From contig NZ_CP092362.2 of NCBI RefSeq assembly GCF_022370635.2, forward strand, positions 3,906,001 to 3,970,000: a DNA stretch of 64,000 nt, given 5' to 3'. The notes below the pieces were generated by a model. That model was not told the DNA's origin. It made no database searches and saw nothing but the letters and a program-made list of their open reading frames with translations. The stretch comes from Mycolicibacterium crocinum (GTDB lineage: Bacteria > Actinomycetota > Actinomycetes > Mycobacteriales > Mycobacteriaceae). Position 1 is the stretch's first letter. Each line of letters opens with the position of its first letter. Below are positions 7,935 through 15,996 of this stretch, one piece after another. Both the position numbers and the translations under genes were made by a program.

Positions 7935-9275
7935 CTAAAGAGACAGATAAGCCTTCAACTCGTACGGCGTGACGTTGCTGCGGTACTCCTCCCACTCCGC
8001 GCGCTTGTTGCGCAGGAAGTAGTCGAAGACGTGCTCGCCCAGCGCCTCGGCGACCAGTTCGGAGTTCTCCATCTCCGCCAGCGCGATGCCCAGGCTGGAC
8101 GGCAGCTCGCGATAGCCCATCGCACGGCGCTCCTCGGAGGTCAGCGTCCACACGTTGTCCTCGGCCTGCGGGCCGAGCACGTAGTTCTTCTCGATACCGC
8201 GCAGCCCGGCCGCCAACAGCACGGCGAACGTCAGGTACGGGTTGCATGCGGAATCGGGGCTGCGCACCTCGATGCGACGCGAGGACGCCTTGCTCGGGGT
8301 GTACATCGGCACCCGCACCAGCGCCGAGCGGTTGGCCGCACCCCACGATGCCGCCGTCGGGGCCTCGCCGCCGTGCACCAGCCGCTTGTAGGAGTTCACC
8401 CACTGGTTGGTGACCGCGCTGATCTCGCTGGCGTGCTCGAGAATGCCTGCGATGAACGACTTCGCGACATCAGAAAGCTGCAGCGGATCGTCCGGGCTGT
8501 GGAAGGCATTGGTCTCACCCTCGAACAGGCTCATGTGGGTGTGCATCGCCGAACCGGGATATTCGGCGAACGGCTTGGGCATGAACGACGCTCGCACTCC
8601 CTCGCCCAAGGCCACCTCTTTGATGAGGTAGCGGAACGTCATCACGTTGTCGGCCATGGAAAGCGCGTCCGCGTAACGGAGATCGATCTCTTGCTGACCG
8701 GGTGCGCCCTCGTGATGGCTGAATTCGACCGAGATGCCCATCTGCTCCAAGGCGTCGATGGCATGGCGGCGGAAGTTCGGTGCCGAATCGTGGACGGCCT
8801 GGTCGAAGTAGCCGCCGTTGTCAGCGGGCACCGGCACCGAGCCGTCGTAGGGACCGGGTTCGAGAAGGAAGAACTCGATCTCCGGGTGCACGTAGCAGGA
8901 GAACCCGAGATCGCTGGCTTTCGCGAGCTGACGGCGCAGCACATGCCGGCTGTCGGCCCACGACGGCGAGCCGTCGGGCATCGTGATGTCGCAGAACATC
9001 CGGGCCGAGTGGTGCTGGCCCGAACTCGTCGTCCACGGCAGCACCTGAAAGGTCGACGGATCAGGGCGTGCGACGGTGTCGGATTCGAAGACCCGCGCGA
9101 AGCCCTCGATCGACGACCCGTCGAACCCGATGCCCTCTTCGAAGGCGCCTTCCAGCTCGGCGGGTGCGATCGCGACCGACTTCAGGAACCCGAGCACGTC
9201 GGTGAACCACAGCCGGACGAACCGAATATCGCGTTCCTCCAGCGTGCGCAGCACAAATTCCTTCTGGCGGTCCAT
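7935..9275 (-). CDS. glnA2: Glutamine synthetase-like protein GlnA2
   Basis: Type I glutamine synthetase fold of 446 residues, equal in length to M. tuberculosis GlnA2. Conserved pieces include FDGSSIEGF, the metal strand HPEIEFFLL, GSAMHTHMSL and NRSALVRVP. At the position matching the GlnA1 adenylylation Tyr it reads DNVWTLTSEER, so the Tyr is replaced by Trp and GlnE-type control should not apply; this fits the GSI-alpha subtype. In mycobacteria GlnA2 is not essential and its physiological reaction is uncertain; Streptomyces relatives act on polyamines or ethanolamine. First gene of the glnA2-glnE unit, with a GlnR-like site 24 bp upstream of the ATG. Confidence 0.95.
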   Translation of the reverse strand: MDRQKEFVLRTLEERDIRFVRLWFTDVLGFLKSVAIAPAELEGAFEEGIGFDGSSIEGFARVFESDTVARPDPSTFQVLPWTTSSGQHHSARMFCDITMPDGSPSWADSRHVLRRQLAKASDLGFSCYVHPEIEFFLLEPGPYDGSVPVPADNGGYFDQAVHDSAPNFRRHAIDALEQMGISVEFSHHEGAPGQQEIDLRYADALSMADNVMTFRYLIKEVALGEGVRASFMPKPFAEYPGSAMHTHMSLFEGETNAFHSPDDPLQLSDVAKSFIAGILEHASEISAVTNQWVNSYKRLVHGGEAPTAASWGAANRSALVRVPMYTPSKASSRRIEVRSPDSACNPYLTFAVLLAAGLRGIEKNYVLGPQAEDNVWTLTSEERRAMGYRELPSSLGIALAEMENSELVAEALGEHVFDYFLRNKRAEWEEYRSNVTPYELKAYLSL

Positions 9276-9298
9276 GAATGCGAGCGTATGCAGCGGGT

Positions 9299-9314
9299 GT
9301 TAATTCCGTGTTAC
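9299..9314 (-). promoter_or_regulatory. candidate GlnR box upstream of glnA2
   Basis: On the minus strand GTAAC-N6-TTAAC matches the GTnAC-N6-GnAAC GlnR pattern with one mismatch, 24 bp before the glnA2 ATG. Together with the better match at glnA1 it suggests shared nitrogen control. Weak alone. Confidence 0.3.
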
Positions 9315-9412
9315 GCAGGCGGAACGACCCGCATCACCAGGCCAGTTGCCGACATTCTGCGGATACTGAGCCGACGAACAATGGGCACTTGGAACCAAGG
9401 AGCGGAAGACAC

Positions 9413-10354
9413 ATGAAGGGTCGGGTAATCGCCATCGGTGGCGTCGCGGCGGTGCTCATCATCGGCGGAGTCGTGTTGAGCGGCTGCACCACGCAGGTGG
9501 GGGCCGGCACCACTGCGGTCAAGGTGGATGACTACTTCATGATTCCCACTGATCCGAAAGTGGAGGGGTGCATCAGCCCCGAAACGTCGGAGTTCAATCC
9601 CCCGGGTGGGTTCAAGGTCTATCTCTACCCGTCGCGGCAGATCTCGTGGGATGCCCTCGACCGACCGGACGCGGAGGCCCCTGCGACGTTGGTGGTCTCC
9701 AACGCCTCAGCCCCCGCCGAGCTGAAGGTCCCCGTGTCGGTCACCTTCGACCTGACCAGTGACTGCGACAAGCTCAAGGAGTTCCATCGCGAATTCGGGA
9801 CCAAGTACTCCGGCTGGCTCAACAGCGACGGAACCGTCAGCGAAGGCTGGAAGAGTCTGTTGCGCTACGTCGTTGGCCAACCCCTGGAGAACACCTTGGT
9901 CTCGGTCGCCCAGAAGTACACCTGGCGACAGATCTGGAATGACGAGGCCGTGCGGGTGGAGTTTCAGAACGCCCTACGCGAAACGCTGCCCCAAGCCACC
10001 CGCGCCCGCACCAACGGTCAGGAGTACTTCTCCAACTTCGCGGTGACGGTGATGAAACCCGACCCGGTGGACCCCGGGCTCAAGGAGGCGATTGTCGCCG
10101 AGCAGCAGGCCATCGCCCAGGCGAACGCGGCACGGGCCAAGGGCGTTGCCGACGCCGAAGCCGCCAAGGCCAAGGCGGACGCGGAGGTGGTGGCCGCCAA
10201 GGCCCAGACCGAGCTCGCCCGTCAGCAGGCTCTGCAGAAGCAGGCCGAGATCGCCGGATACCCGTCGCCCGACGACTACCTGAGGGCCAAAGCGATCGAG
10301 GCGGGCCAAAACCCTTATCAGCCGACCTATGTCGTGCCCCAGGGCGGCCGCTGA
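9413..10354 (+). CDS. SPFH/prohibitin-like lipoprotein
   Basis: Membrane-anchored protein of 313 residues from ATG 9413, preceded by AAGGAG. The signal (AVLIIGGVVLSGCTTQ) carries a lipobox LSGC, so Cys24 is a probable lipidation site. Residues ~35-200 look like an SPFH (stomatin/prohibitin/flotillin) domain, with GFKVYLYPSRQISW, a beta-rich stretch and LLRYVVGQPLENTLVSVAQ. A 60-residue Ala/Glu/Lys/Gln coiled coil follows (EAIVAEQQAIAQANAARAK onward), ending in YPSPDDYLRAKAIEAG. Similar proteins occur in mycobacteria and their phages; the role is unknown, perhaps membrane scaffolding. It stands alone between divergent glnA2 and convergent caeB, ending 1 bp from the caeB stop. Confidence 0.82.
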   Translation: MKGRVIAIGGVAAVLIIGGVVLSGCTTQVGAGTTAVKVDDYFMIPTDPKVEGCISPETSEFNPPGGFKVYLYPSRQISWDALDRPDAEAPATLVVSNASAPAELKVPVSVTFDLTSDCDKLKEFHREFGTKYSGWLNSDGTVSEGWKSLLRYVVGQPLENTLVSVAQKYTWRQIWNDEAVRVEFQNALRETLPQATRARTNGQEYFSNFAVTVMKPDPVDPGLKEAIVAEQQAIAQANAARAKGVADAEAAKAKADAEVVAAKAQTELARQQALQKQAEIAGYPSPDDYLRAKAIEAGQNPYQPTYVVPQGGR

Positions 10355-10355
10355 G

Positions 10356-11891
10356 TCAGCACTGCAGGTTGGCCGGCGGCACGATTTGGTCGACGAAGTA
10401 CTTCACGATCGCCGAGTCCACGCACTCGTCGCCGTTGAATACCGCCGTGTGCTGAGTGCCGTCGAACGTGATCAGCGGCGCGTTGAGTTGGCGGGCCAGG
10501 TTGACCCCCGCCTCATACGGGGTGGCCGGGTCATGCGTCGTGGACACGACGACGACGCTGCCGAGCGGAGCGGGCACCGCCTGGTGGGGTTGCGAGGTCG
10601 GCGGCACGGGCCAGAACGCACACATGTCGCGCGGCGCCAGTCCGGTGAACTGACCGTAAGCCTGGAACGGCGCCAGCTCTCGGGTGCGCCGGTCGATGTC
10701 GGCCCACGTCGCCGGGTCGGTGGGAGTGGGGCCGTCGACGCACCGGACCGCGTTGAAGGCGTCCTGTCCATTGCTGTAGTGGCCGTAGGGGTCGCGGCCC
10801 TCGTACTCGTCGGCCAACATCAACAGGTCCCCGGCGTCGGTCTTGCGTTGCAAGCCGAGCAGGCCGCTGGTCAGGAACTTCCAATACTGCGGTGTGTACA
10901 GCGCATTGAATGTGCCGGTGATCGCGTCCTGATAACTCAGGCCGCGCGGGTCGGAGGTCGGACCCGGCTTGGTCACCAGCGGATCGACGAGCTGGTGGTA
11001 CCGGTCCACCCAGTGCGCCGGGTCGGTGCCCAGCGGGCAGCCCGCTGACTTCGCGCAGTCGGCGGCGTAGTCGTTGAACGCCACCTGAAAACCGGTCATC
11101 TGCTGGATGATCGAGTCGACGGTGTTCTCCGCAGGGTCGATCGCTCCGTCGAGCACCATCGTGCGAACGCGGTCGGGGAACTTCTCCAGATACGCGGTGC
11201 CCAGTTCGGTGCCGTAGCTGAAACCGAGGTAGTTGATCTTGTCGTCGCCGAGCACCCGGCGGACGACGTCCATATCCTTTGCGGCCGAATCGGTTCCGAC
11301 TCCGGCCAGGAATGCGGCACCCATCTTGTCCGTGCACTCTTTTACGTAGTCGCGATTGAGCTTCTCTATCGCGGCCACCCCGGCCGGGCTGTAGTCCACC
11401 ATCGGGTTACGCCGCCACGCGTCGAACTCGGCATCGGTTCGGCAGCGCACCGACGGCGTCGAGTAGCCGACCCCGCGCGGGTCGAACCCGACGATGTCGA
11501 AGTGTTCGGCGATCGGGCTGCCGGCCAACGCGAACGCCATTCCGGCGGCCGAGTCCACCGCCGAGGCGCCGGGGCCACCGGGGTTGACGAACAGCGCGCC
11601 GATCCGCTGACCGCTGGCCGGAACCTTGATGACGGCCAACTGTGCTTGCGGCCCAGTGGGATCCGCGTCGCTGATCGGAACCGGCACGGCCGTGCACTGC
11701 GCGCCCGGGATGTCATGGGCGTTATCGCCCAGGAAGCGTTGGCAATTGCCCCACGTCACCTGTGGCGCCGTCGCCTGGCCGGCTCCGGGGTTCGGGGCGG
11801 CGGCAGCAGACGGCGCCATGACACCGGCCGCCAGCGAAACGCAGAGTGAACCCAGAAACACAGCCGAGCCAGGCCGACTCGAGCGTCCCAT
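10356..11891 (-). CDS. caeB: Exported alpha/beta-hydrolase, CaeB/Rv2223c-like
   Basis: Secreted serine hydrolase or aminopeptidase-type protein of the TAP (tripeptidyl aminopeptidase) group. 511 residues with an N-terminal signal (SAVFLGSLCVSLAAGVMAP, cleavage near SAAAAP). The alpha/beta-hydrolase core has the oxyanion motif VNPGGPGAS, the nucleophile elbow GFSYGTELG with Ser225, an Asp in STTHDPATP and the catalytic His in GTQHTAVF. It is paralogous to the next gene upstream, sharing DPRGVG, FNDYAADC, the CAFWPVPPTS segment and the C-terminal Cys. The pair corresponds to M. tuberculosis Rv2223c-Rv2224c. The start ATG 11891 is chosen from signal-peptide length; no strong ribosome site precedes it. 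Confidence 0.93.
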   Translation of the reverse strand: MGRSSRPGSAVFLGSLCVSLAAGVMAPSAAAAPNPGAGQATAPQVTWGNCQRFLGDNAHDIPGAQCTAVPVPISDADPTGPQAQLAVIKVPASGQRIGALFVNPGGPGASAVDSAAGMAFALAGSPIAEHFDIVGFDPRGVGYSTPSVRCRTDAEFDAWRRNPMVDYSPAGVAAIEKLNRDYVKECTDKMGAAFLAGVGTDSAAKDMDVVRRVLGDDKINYLGFSYGTELGTAYLEKFPDRVRTMVLDGAIDPAENTVDSIIQQMTGFQVAFNDYAADCAKSAGCPLGTDPAHWVDRYHQLVDPLVTKPGPTSDPRGLSYQDAITGTFNALYTPQYWKFLTSGLLGLQRKTDAGDLLMLADEYEGRDPYGHYSNGQDAFNAVRCVDGPTPTDPATWADIDRRTRELAPFQAYGQFTGLAPRDMCAFWPVPPTSQPHQAVPAPLGSVVVVSTTHDPATPYEAGVNLARQLNAPLITFDGTQHTAVFNGDECVDSAIVKYFVDQIVPPANLQC

Positions 11892-11982
11892 GGCAGTAAT
11901 CGTCGCATGGCCGCGCACTCGGTATGACGGCGAGCCGGTCACACTCCGATCTCAGATGCTCGTCGCCAGGGGCTATTTCGCG

Positions 11983-13527
11983 TCAGCACGTGGCGCCGGG
12001 CGGGGGCAGCTTCAGGTCGACCAGGTACGCGGCGGCGTAGTTGTCCACGCAGGTGTTGCCCTGGAAGACCACCGTGTGCTGCGTTCCCTTGAACGTGAGC
12101 AGCGCACCGCCGAGCTGCTTGGCCAGATCCACGCCCGCCTGATACGGCGTCGCCGGATCGTTGGTGGTGGACACCACCAGCACCGGCGGCAGCCCGGACA
12201 CCTTGACCTCGTGCGGGGTGCTGGTCGGTGGCACCGGCCAGAAGGCGCACGTGCTCAGCGGCGCGTGCCCGGTGAAGTCGCCGTAGCTCATGAAGGGCGC
12301 GACCTCGCGCATCTTCTTGTCCTCGGCGATCACCTTGTCGCGGTCGGTGATCGGCGGCTGGTCCACGCAGTTGACCGCGATCCGGGCGTCGGTCGCGTTG
12401 GTGTAGTGGCCCTTTGCGTCACGGCGCATGTACATGTCGGCCAACGCCAGCATGGTGTCGCCGCGGCCGTTGGTCATCTCGGTCAGCCCCTGCGTGAGGT
12501 GCCGCCACAGATTCGGCGAATAGAGCGCCATGATCGTGCCGATGATCGCGTCGCTGTAGCCAAGCCCGCGCGGATCGGAGGTCGGCAGCGGCTTGTCGAC
12601 GAGCGGGTCGACCAGACTGCGGTAGACGTCGACAGCCTTGTCGGCGTCATTGCCCAACGGGCAGCCCGGGTCTTTCACGCAGTCGGCGGCGTAGTCGTTG
12701 AACGCCTGCTGGAACGCTGCGGCCTGATCGATGTCGGCCTGGATCGGATCGGCGTTCGGGTCGACGGCACCGTCGAGGATCATCGCGCGCACCTTGTCCG
12801 GGAAGGCCTCGGCGTAGGCCGAGCCGATCCGGGTGCCGTAGGAGTATCCGAGGTAGGTGAGCTTGTCGTCGCCGACGGCTACGCGCAGCGCATCGAGATC
12901 CTTGGCGACGTTGGCGGTGCCGACGTTCTCCAGGAAGTCCTTGCCCATCTTGTCGACACAGCGCTGGACGAACGCCTTCGTCTCGCCCTCGATGTGCTCG
13001 ATGCCCTTGGGGCTGTAGTCGACCTGCGGGTCGGCCCGGATGCGGTCGTTGTCGGCGTCGGAGTTGCACCACAGCGCCGGAGTGGAGGCGCCGACACCGC
13101 GCGGGTCGAAGCCGACGAAATCGAAGCTCTGCCGCACGTTGCTCGGCAGGTTCTCCACGATGCTGGAGGCGGCTTCGATGCCGGATTCGCCGGGGCCGCC
13201 GGGGTTGATGATCAGCGAGCCGATCTTCTGACCGGTTGCCGGGAAGCGGATCAGTGCCAGCGTCGCAGCGGGACCGTCCGGCTTGGTGTAGTCGACGGGC
13301 ACCGCGATCTTGCCGCATTCCGCGCCGGCCGGGATCGGCAGCGAGTTGCCACCCCCGCCGCCGGCCGTCCGGCACGGGCCCCACTGCACCGGCTGGCCGA
13401 CCTGCGGTCCCGCGAGCACGGCCGTGCCCGTCACTGTTGAGCTGCAGCCGGAACTCACGACGAGAGCGGCCACGGCGGGAAGCACCAGGGCTGTGCGGAC
13501 AGCGTGCGGTCTACTGCCAAACCTCAT
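11983..13527 (-). CDS. caeA: Cell-envelope serine protease/carboxylesterase (CaeA/Hip1-like lipoprotein)
   Basis: Orthologue of M. tuberculosis Hip1/CaeA (Rv2224c), a cell-envelope serine protease known to process GroEL2 and affect cell-wall integrity. 514 residues from ATG 13527. The signal ends in a lipobox-like VSSGC, so it is probably lipid-anchored. Oxyanion motif INPGGPGESG, nucleophile elbow GYSYGTRIG with Ser229, Asp in STTNDPATP and His in GTQHTVVF complete the triad. Long blocks (WCNSDADNDR, MALYSPNLW, MLALADMYMRRDA) match the M. tuberculosis sequence as I recall it. Start alternatives lie 3 and 13 codons upstream. It precedes caeB in the same direction with a 91-bp gap. Confidence 0.95.
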   Translation of the reverse strand: MRFGSRPHAVRTALVLPAVAALVVSSGCSSTVTGTAVLAGPQVGQPVQWGPCRTAGGGGGNSLPIPAGAECGKIAVPVDYTKPDGPAATLALIRFPATGQKIGSLIINPGGPGESGIEAASSIVENLPSNVRQSFDFVGFDPRGVGASTPALWCNSDADNDRIRADPQVDYSPKGIEHIEGETKAFVQRCVDKMGKDFLENVGTANVAKDLDALRVAVGDDKLTYLGYSYGTRIGSAYAEAFPDKVRAMILDGAVDPNADPIQADIDQAAAFQQAFNDYAADCVKDPGCPLGNDADKAVDVYRSLVDPLVDKPLPTSDPRGLGYSDAIIGTIMALYSPNLWRHLTQGLTEMTNGRGDTMLALADMYMRRDAKGHYTNATDARIAVNCVDQPPITDRDKVIAEDKKMREVAPFMSYGDFTGHAPLSTCAFWPVPPTSTPHEVKVSGLPPVLVVSTTNDPATPYQAGVDLAKQLGGALLTFKGTQHTVVFQGNTCVDNYAAAYLVDLKLPPPGATC

Positions 13528-13585
13528 GGCAAACATGCTGCCATGCTCGGCCGGGGTGCCTCGCACACCGACCCGCCAGCGCGGC

Positions 13586-14992
13586 TCATCTGGCGGCGTC
13601 GAGCAGTTCCTTCATGCCGACGGCGAAGTCGTCGGCCAGATCCCACAGGTCGGGCAACAGTTCGGGGCAGCTGATCAGTCCGACGTCGAGTTTGCCGGTC
13701 AGCGACATGACTGTGATGTTGAGACCCGACCCGTGGAAGATCGGCCCCAACGGGTACATCGCGCTCACCTCGGCGCCCAGGAAGTACAGCGGAATCTGCG
13801 GACCTGGCACGTTCGACACGACCAGGTTGTGCACTGGGCGCGCCTCGGTCAGCCGGCTGCGGGCGTACACCCGCATGGCGACGCCAAAGACGGCGGGGCC
13901 GGCGAACTGGCTCCAGTCCTGCAGCAGGGTGGCGCCGATCGCCGAGCTGTGTTCCTTGGCGGTGGTGTTCGCCGCGGCGATGGCTTTCAGCCGTTCGGCC
14001 GGGTCCTCGATATGGGTCTCCAGCTTGGTGAACATGCCGGACACCTGATTGCGGCCCGGCCGGTCCGAACGGTCGTGCACCGATACCGGGACCATGGCCA
14101 CCAGTGACGACTCGGGAAGCTCACCGCGGTCCAGCAGGAACTGCCGCAGCACCCCGGCGACCAGGGCCATCACCACATCGTTGACCTTGACGTTGAAGTG
14201 GTTCTTGACGGTCTTGATGTCCTCGAGGTCAAGCTCGGCGAACGCGACGTTGCGGTGGGCGGTCACGCTGGCGTTGAACGTGGTCTGCGGCGCTGCGAAC
14301 GGCGCGGCCATCGCCCGGCCACCGACCGCGCGCTGGACGGTGTCGACGACGGTGGTGATCGTCGCCGGCAGCACCTTGGTGGCCAGGTTCAGCGGCCGGG
14401 TGGCGAACCGGCCCAGGCCGCCGAGCGCGATGCGCAGCTGGTTGGTGTCACCCTGCCCCTCGACGGGATCGGGCGGCGGCGCGTCGGGTTCGGTGCTGCA
14501 CAGCTGCGACATCAGGTTCGCGCCGGTCACCCCGTCGACCGCGGCGTGGTGGACCTTGGTCAGCACGGCCAACCGTCCGCCGTTGCGCGCATCGGTACCG
14601 CCGACGCCCTCGATCACCCAGGTCTCCCAGAGCGGATGACGACGATCCAGCGGAAGCGACGCCAGATGGCCGCAGATCTCCCCCAGCTCCACCCGGCCAC
14701 CGGGTGCGGGCAACCCGATGCGATGCAGGTGGCGGTCGATCTCGAAGTGCTCGTCTTCTACCCACACCGGATGGTCGAGATTGAGGAAGCTGTTGGCCAG
14801 CCGCTCGCGGAAACTCGGAATTGCCTTGACACGCAAGGCTAATTCGTCGCGAAGACGTTCGAAGCTGTAGCCACCGGGGATCGTGGAGGCGTCGAGCTCC
14901 AGGATCGAACACACATGCAGTGGCTGGGAGGGCGTTTCGAGGTAGAGGAAGCTGGCATCGAGACCGCTGAGCCGCTGCAGGTGTTGCACCAT
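13586..14992 (-). CDS. WS/DGAT wax ester synthase/diacylglycerol acyltransferase
   Basis: Transfers fatty acyl groups from acyl-CoA to diacylglycerol or long-chain alcohols, making storage lipid. 468 residues starting MVQHLQRLSGLDASFLYLE, the typical N-terminus. The catalytic HHxxxDG is HHAAVDG at 148-154, and later conserved blocks are FNASVTAHRNVAF, NDVVMALVAG and NLVVSNVPGPQ. From memory, M. tuberculosis has about 15 such tgs-type genes; the position beside panB resembles that of a tgs gene but I do not assign a number. It is divergent from panB with a 161-bp spacer. The longer reading frame up to 15151 is rejected as a start because family N-termini begin at the RLSGLD block. Confidence 0.95.
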   Translation of the reverse strand: MVQHLQRLSGLDASFLYLETPSQPLHVCSILELDASTIPGGYSFERLRDELALRVKAIPSFRERLANSFLNLDHPVWVEDEHFEIDRHLHRIGLPAPGGRVELGEICGHLASLPLDRRHPLWETWVIEGVGGTDARNGGRLAVLTKVHHAAVDGVTGANLMSQLCSTEPDAPPPDPVEGQGDTNQLRIALGGLGRFATRPLNLATKVLPATITTVVDTVQRAVGGRAMAAPFAAPQTTFNASVTAHRNVAFAELDLEDIKTVKNHFNVKVNDVVMALVAGVLRQFLLDRGELPESSLVAMVPVSVHDRSDRPGRNQVSGMFTKLETHIEDPAERLKAIAAANTTAKEHSSAIGATLLQDWSQFAGPAVFGVAMRVYARSRLTEARPVHNLVVSNVPGPQIPLYFLGAEVSAMYPLGPIFHGSGLNITVMSLTGKLDVGLISCPELLPDLWDLADDFAVGMKELLDAAR

Positions 14993-15153
14993 GCCGCCGA
15001 TGGTATGCCGGTGGACCGAGCACGGGTGTGAGAAAGTCCACTTCACTCCTCCGTTCAGCTTTGCGGTGTCCGATGGCACACTTGAGGGGTCAAACGAACC
15101 CGGGGACCCGGATGGGCCTCGAGGATCGACAAAGACGATCTTTAGGGACACCG

Positions 15154-15996
15154 ATGTCTGAACAGACTGTCTATGGCGGCTCGTCTGCGCCTTCCGTTTC
15201 GCGCTCCAAGGTCCGCACCCATCACCTACTGAAGTGGAAGTCCGAAGGACACAAGTGGGCGATGCTCACCGTCTACGACTACTCCACCGCTCGCGCCTTC
15301 GACGAGGCCGGCATCCCGGTGCTGCTGGTCGGCGATTCCGCCGCCAACGTCGTCTATGGCTACGACACCACCGTTCCGATCTCGGTCGACGAGCTGATCC
15401 CCCTGGTCCGCGGTGTCGTCCGCGGCGCCGAGCATGCGCTGGTCGTCGCTGACCTCCCCTTCGGCAGTTACGAGGAGAGCCCCCGCCAGGCGCTCGCGAC
15501 CGCCACCCGCTTCATGAAGGAGACCGGCGCCCACGCGGTCAAGCTCGAGGGCGGCGAGCGGGTCGCCGAGCAGATCGCGACGCTGAGCGCCGCAGGCATT
15601 CCCGTGGTCGCCCACATCGGGTTCACCCCGCAGAGCGTCAACGGCCTTGGTGGCTTCCGCGTGCAGGGCCGCGGTGACGCTGCCGAACAGACCATCCACG
15701 ATGCGATCGCGGTTCAGGAAGCCGGTGCCATCGCCGTGGTGATGGAGATGGTGCCCGCCGAGCTGGCCACCCAGATCACCGGCAAGCTGACGATCCCGAC
15801 CATCGGCATCGGCGCCGGCCCCAACTGCGATGCGCAGGTGCTGGTCTGGCAGGACATGGCCGGACTCACCAGCGGTAAGACCGCCAAGTTCGTCAAGCGA
15901 TTCGGTGACGTCGGCGGCGAATTACGCCGCGCGGCAATGCAATACGCCGAAGAGGTGGCGACCGGCGCGTTCCCGGCGGAGGAGCACAGCTTCTAG
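15154..15996 (+). CDS. panB: 3-methyl-2-oxobutanoate hydroxymethyltransferase
   Basis: First committed enzyme of pantothenate (CoA) synthesis; adds a hydroxymethyl group from methylenetetrahydrofolate to alpha-ketoisovalerate to give ketopantoate. 280 residues, decameric TIM barrel in the family. Signatures are MLTVYDYSTARAFDEAGIP, the metal-binding VGDSAANVVYGYDTTVPIS, DLPFGSYEES, KLEGG, GHIGFTPQ-like HIGFTPQSVNGLGGF and IGIGAGPNCDAQVLV. The start MSEQTVYGG at 15154 has TTTAGGGACACCG before it and matches the usual mycobacterial N-terminus. The stop overlaps the convergent FAD oxidoreductase by 4 bp. Confidence 0.97.
   Translation: MSEQTVYGGSSAPSVSRSKVRTHHLLKWKSEGHKWAMLTVYDYSTARAFDEAGIPVLLVGDSAANVVYGYDTTVPISVDELIPLVRGVVRGAEHALVVADLPFGSYEESPRQALATATRFMKETGAHAVKLEGGERVAEQIATLSAAGIPVVAHIGFTPQSVNGLGGFRVQGRGDAAEQTIHDAIAVQEAGAIAVVMEMVPAELATQITGKLTIPTIGIGAGPNCDAQVLVWQDMAGLTSGKTAKFVKRFGDVGGELRRAAMQYAEEVATGAFPAEEHSF

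Noticed and set aside
5019..9416. Very long plus-strand open frames opposite glnE and glnA2
   Set aside because: They mirror the codon pattern of glnE/glnA2, lack ribosome sites and show His/Arg/Gln-rich non-domain sequence.
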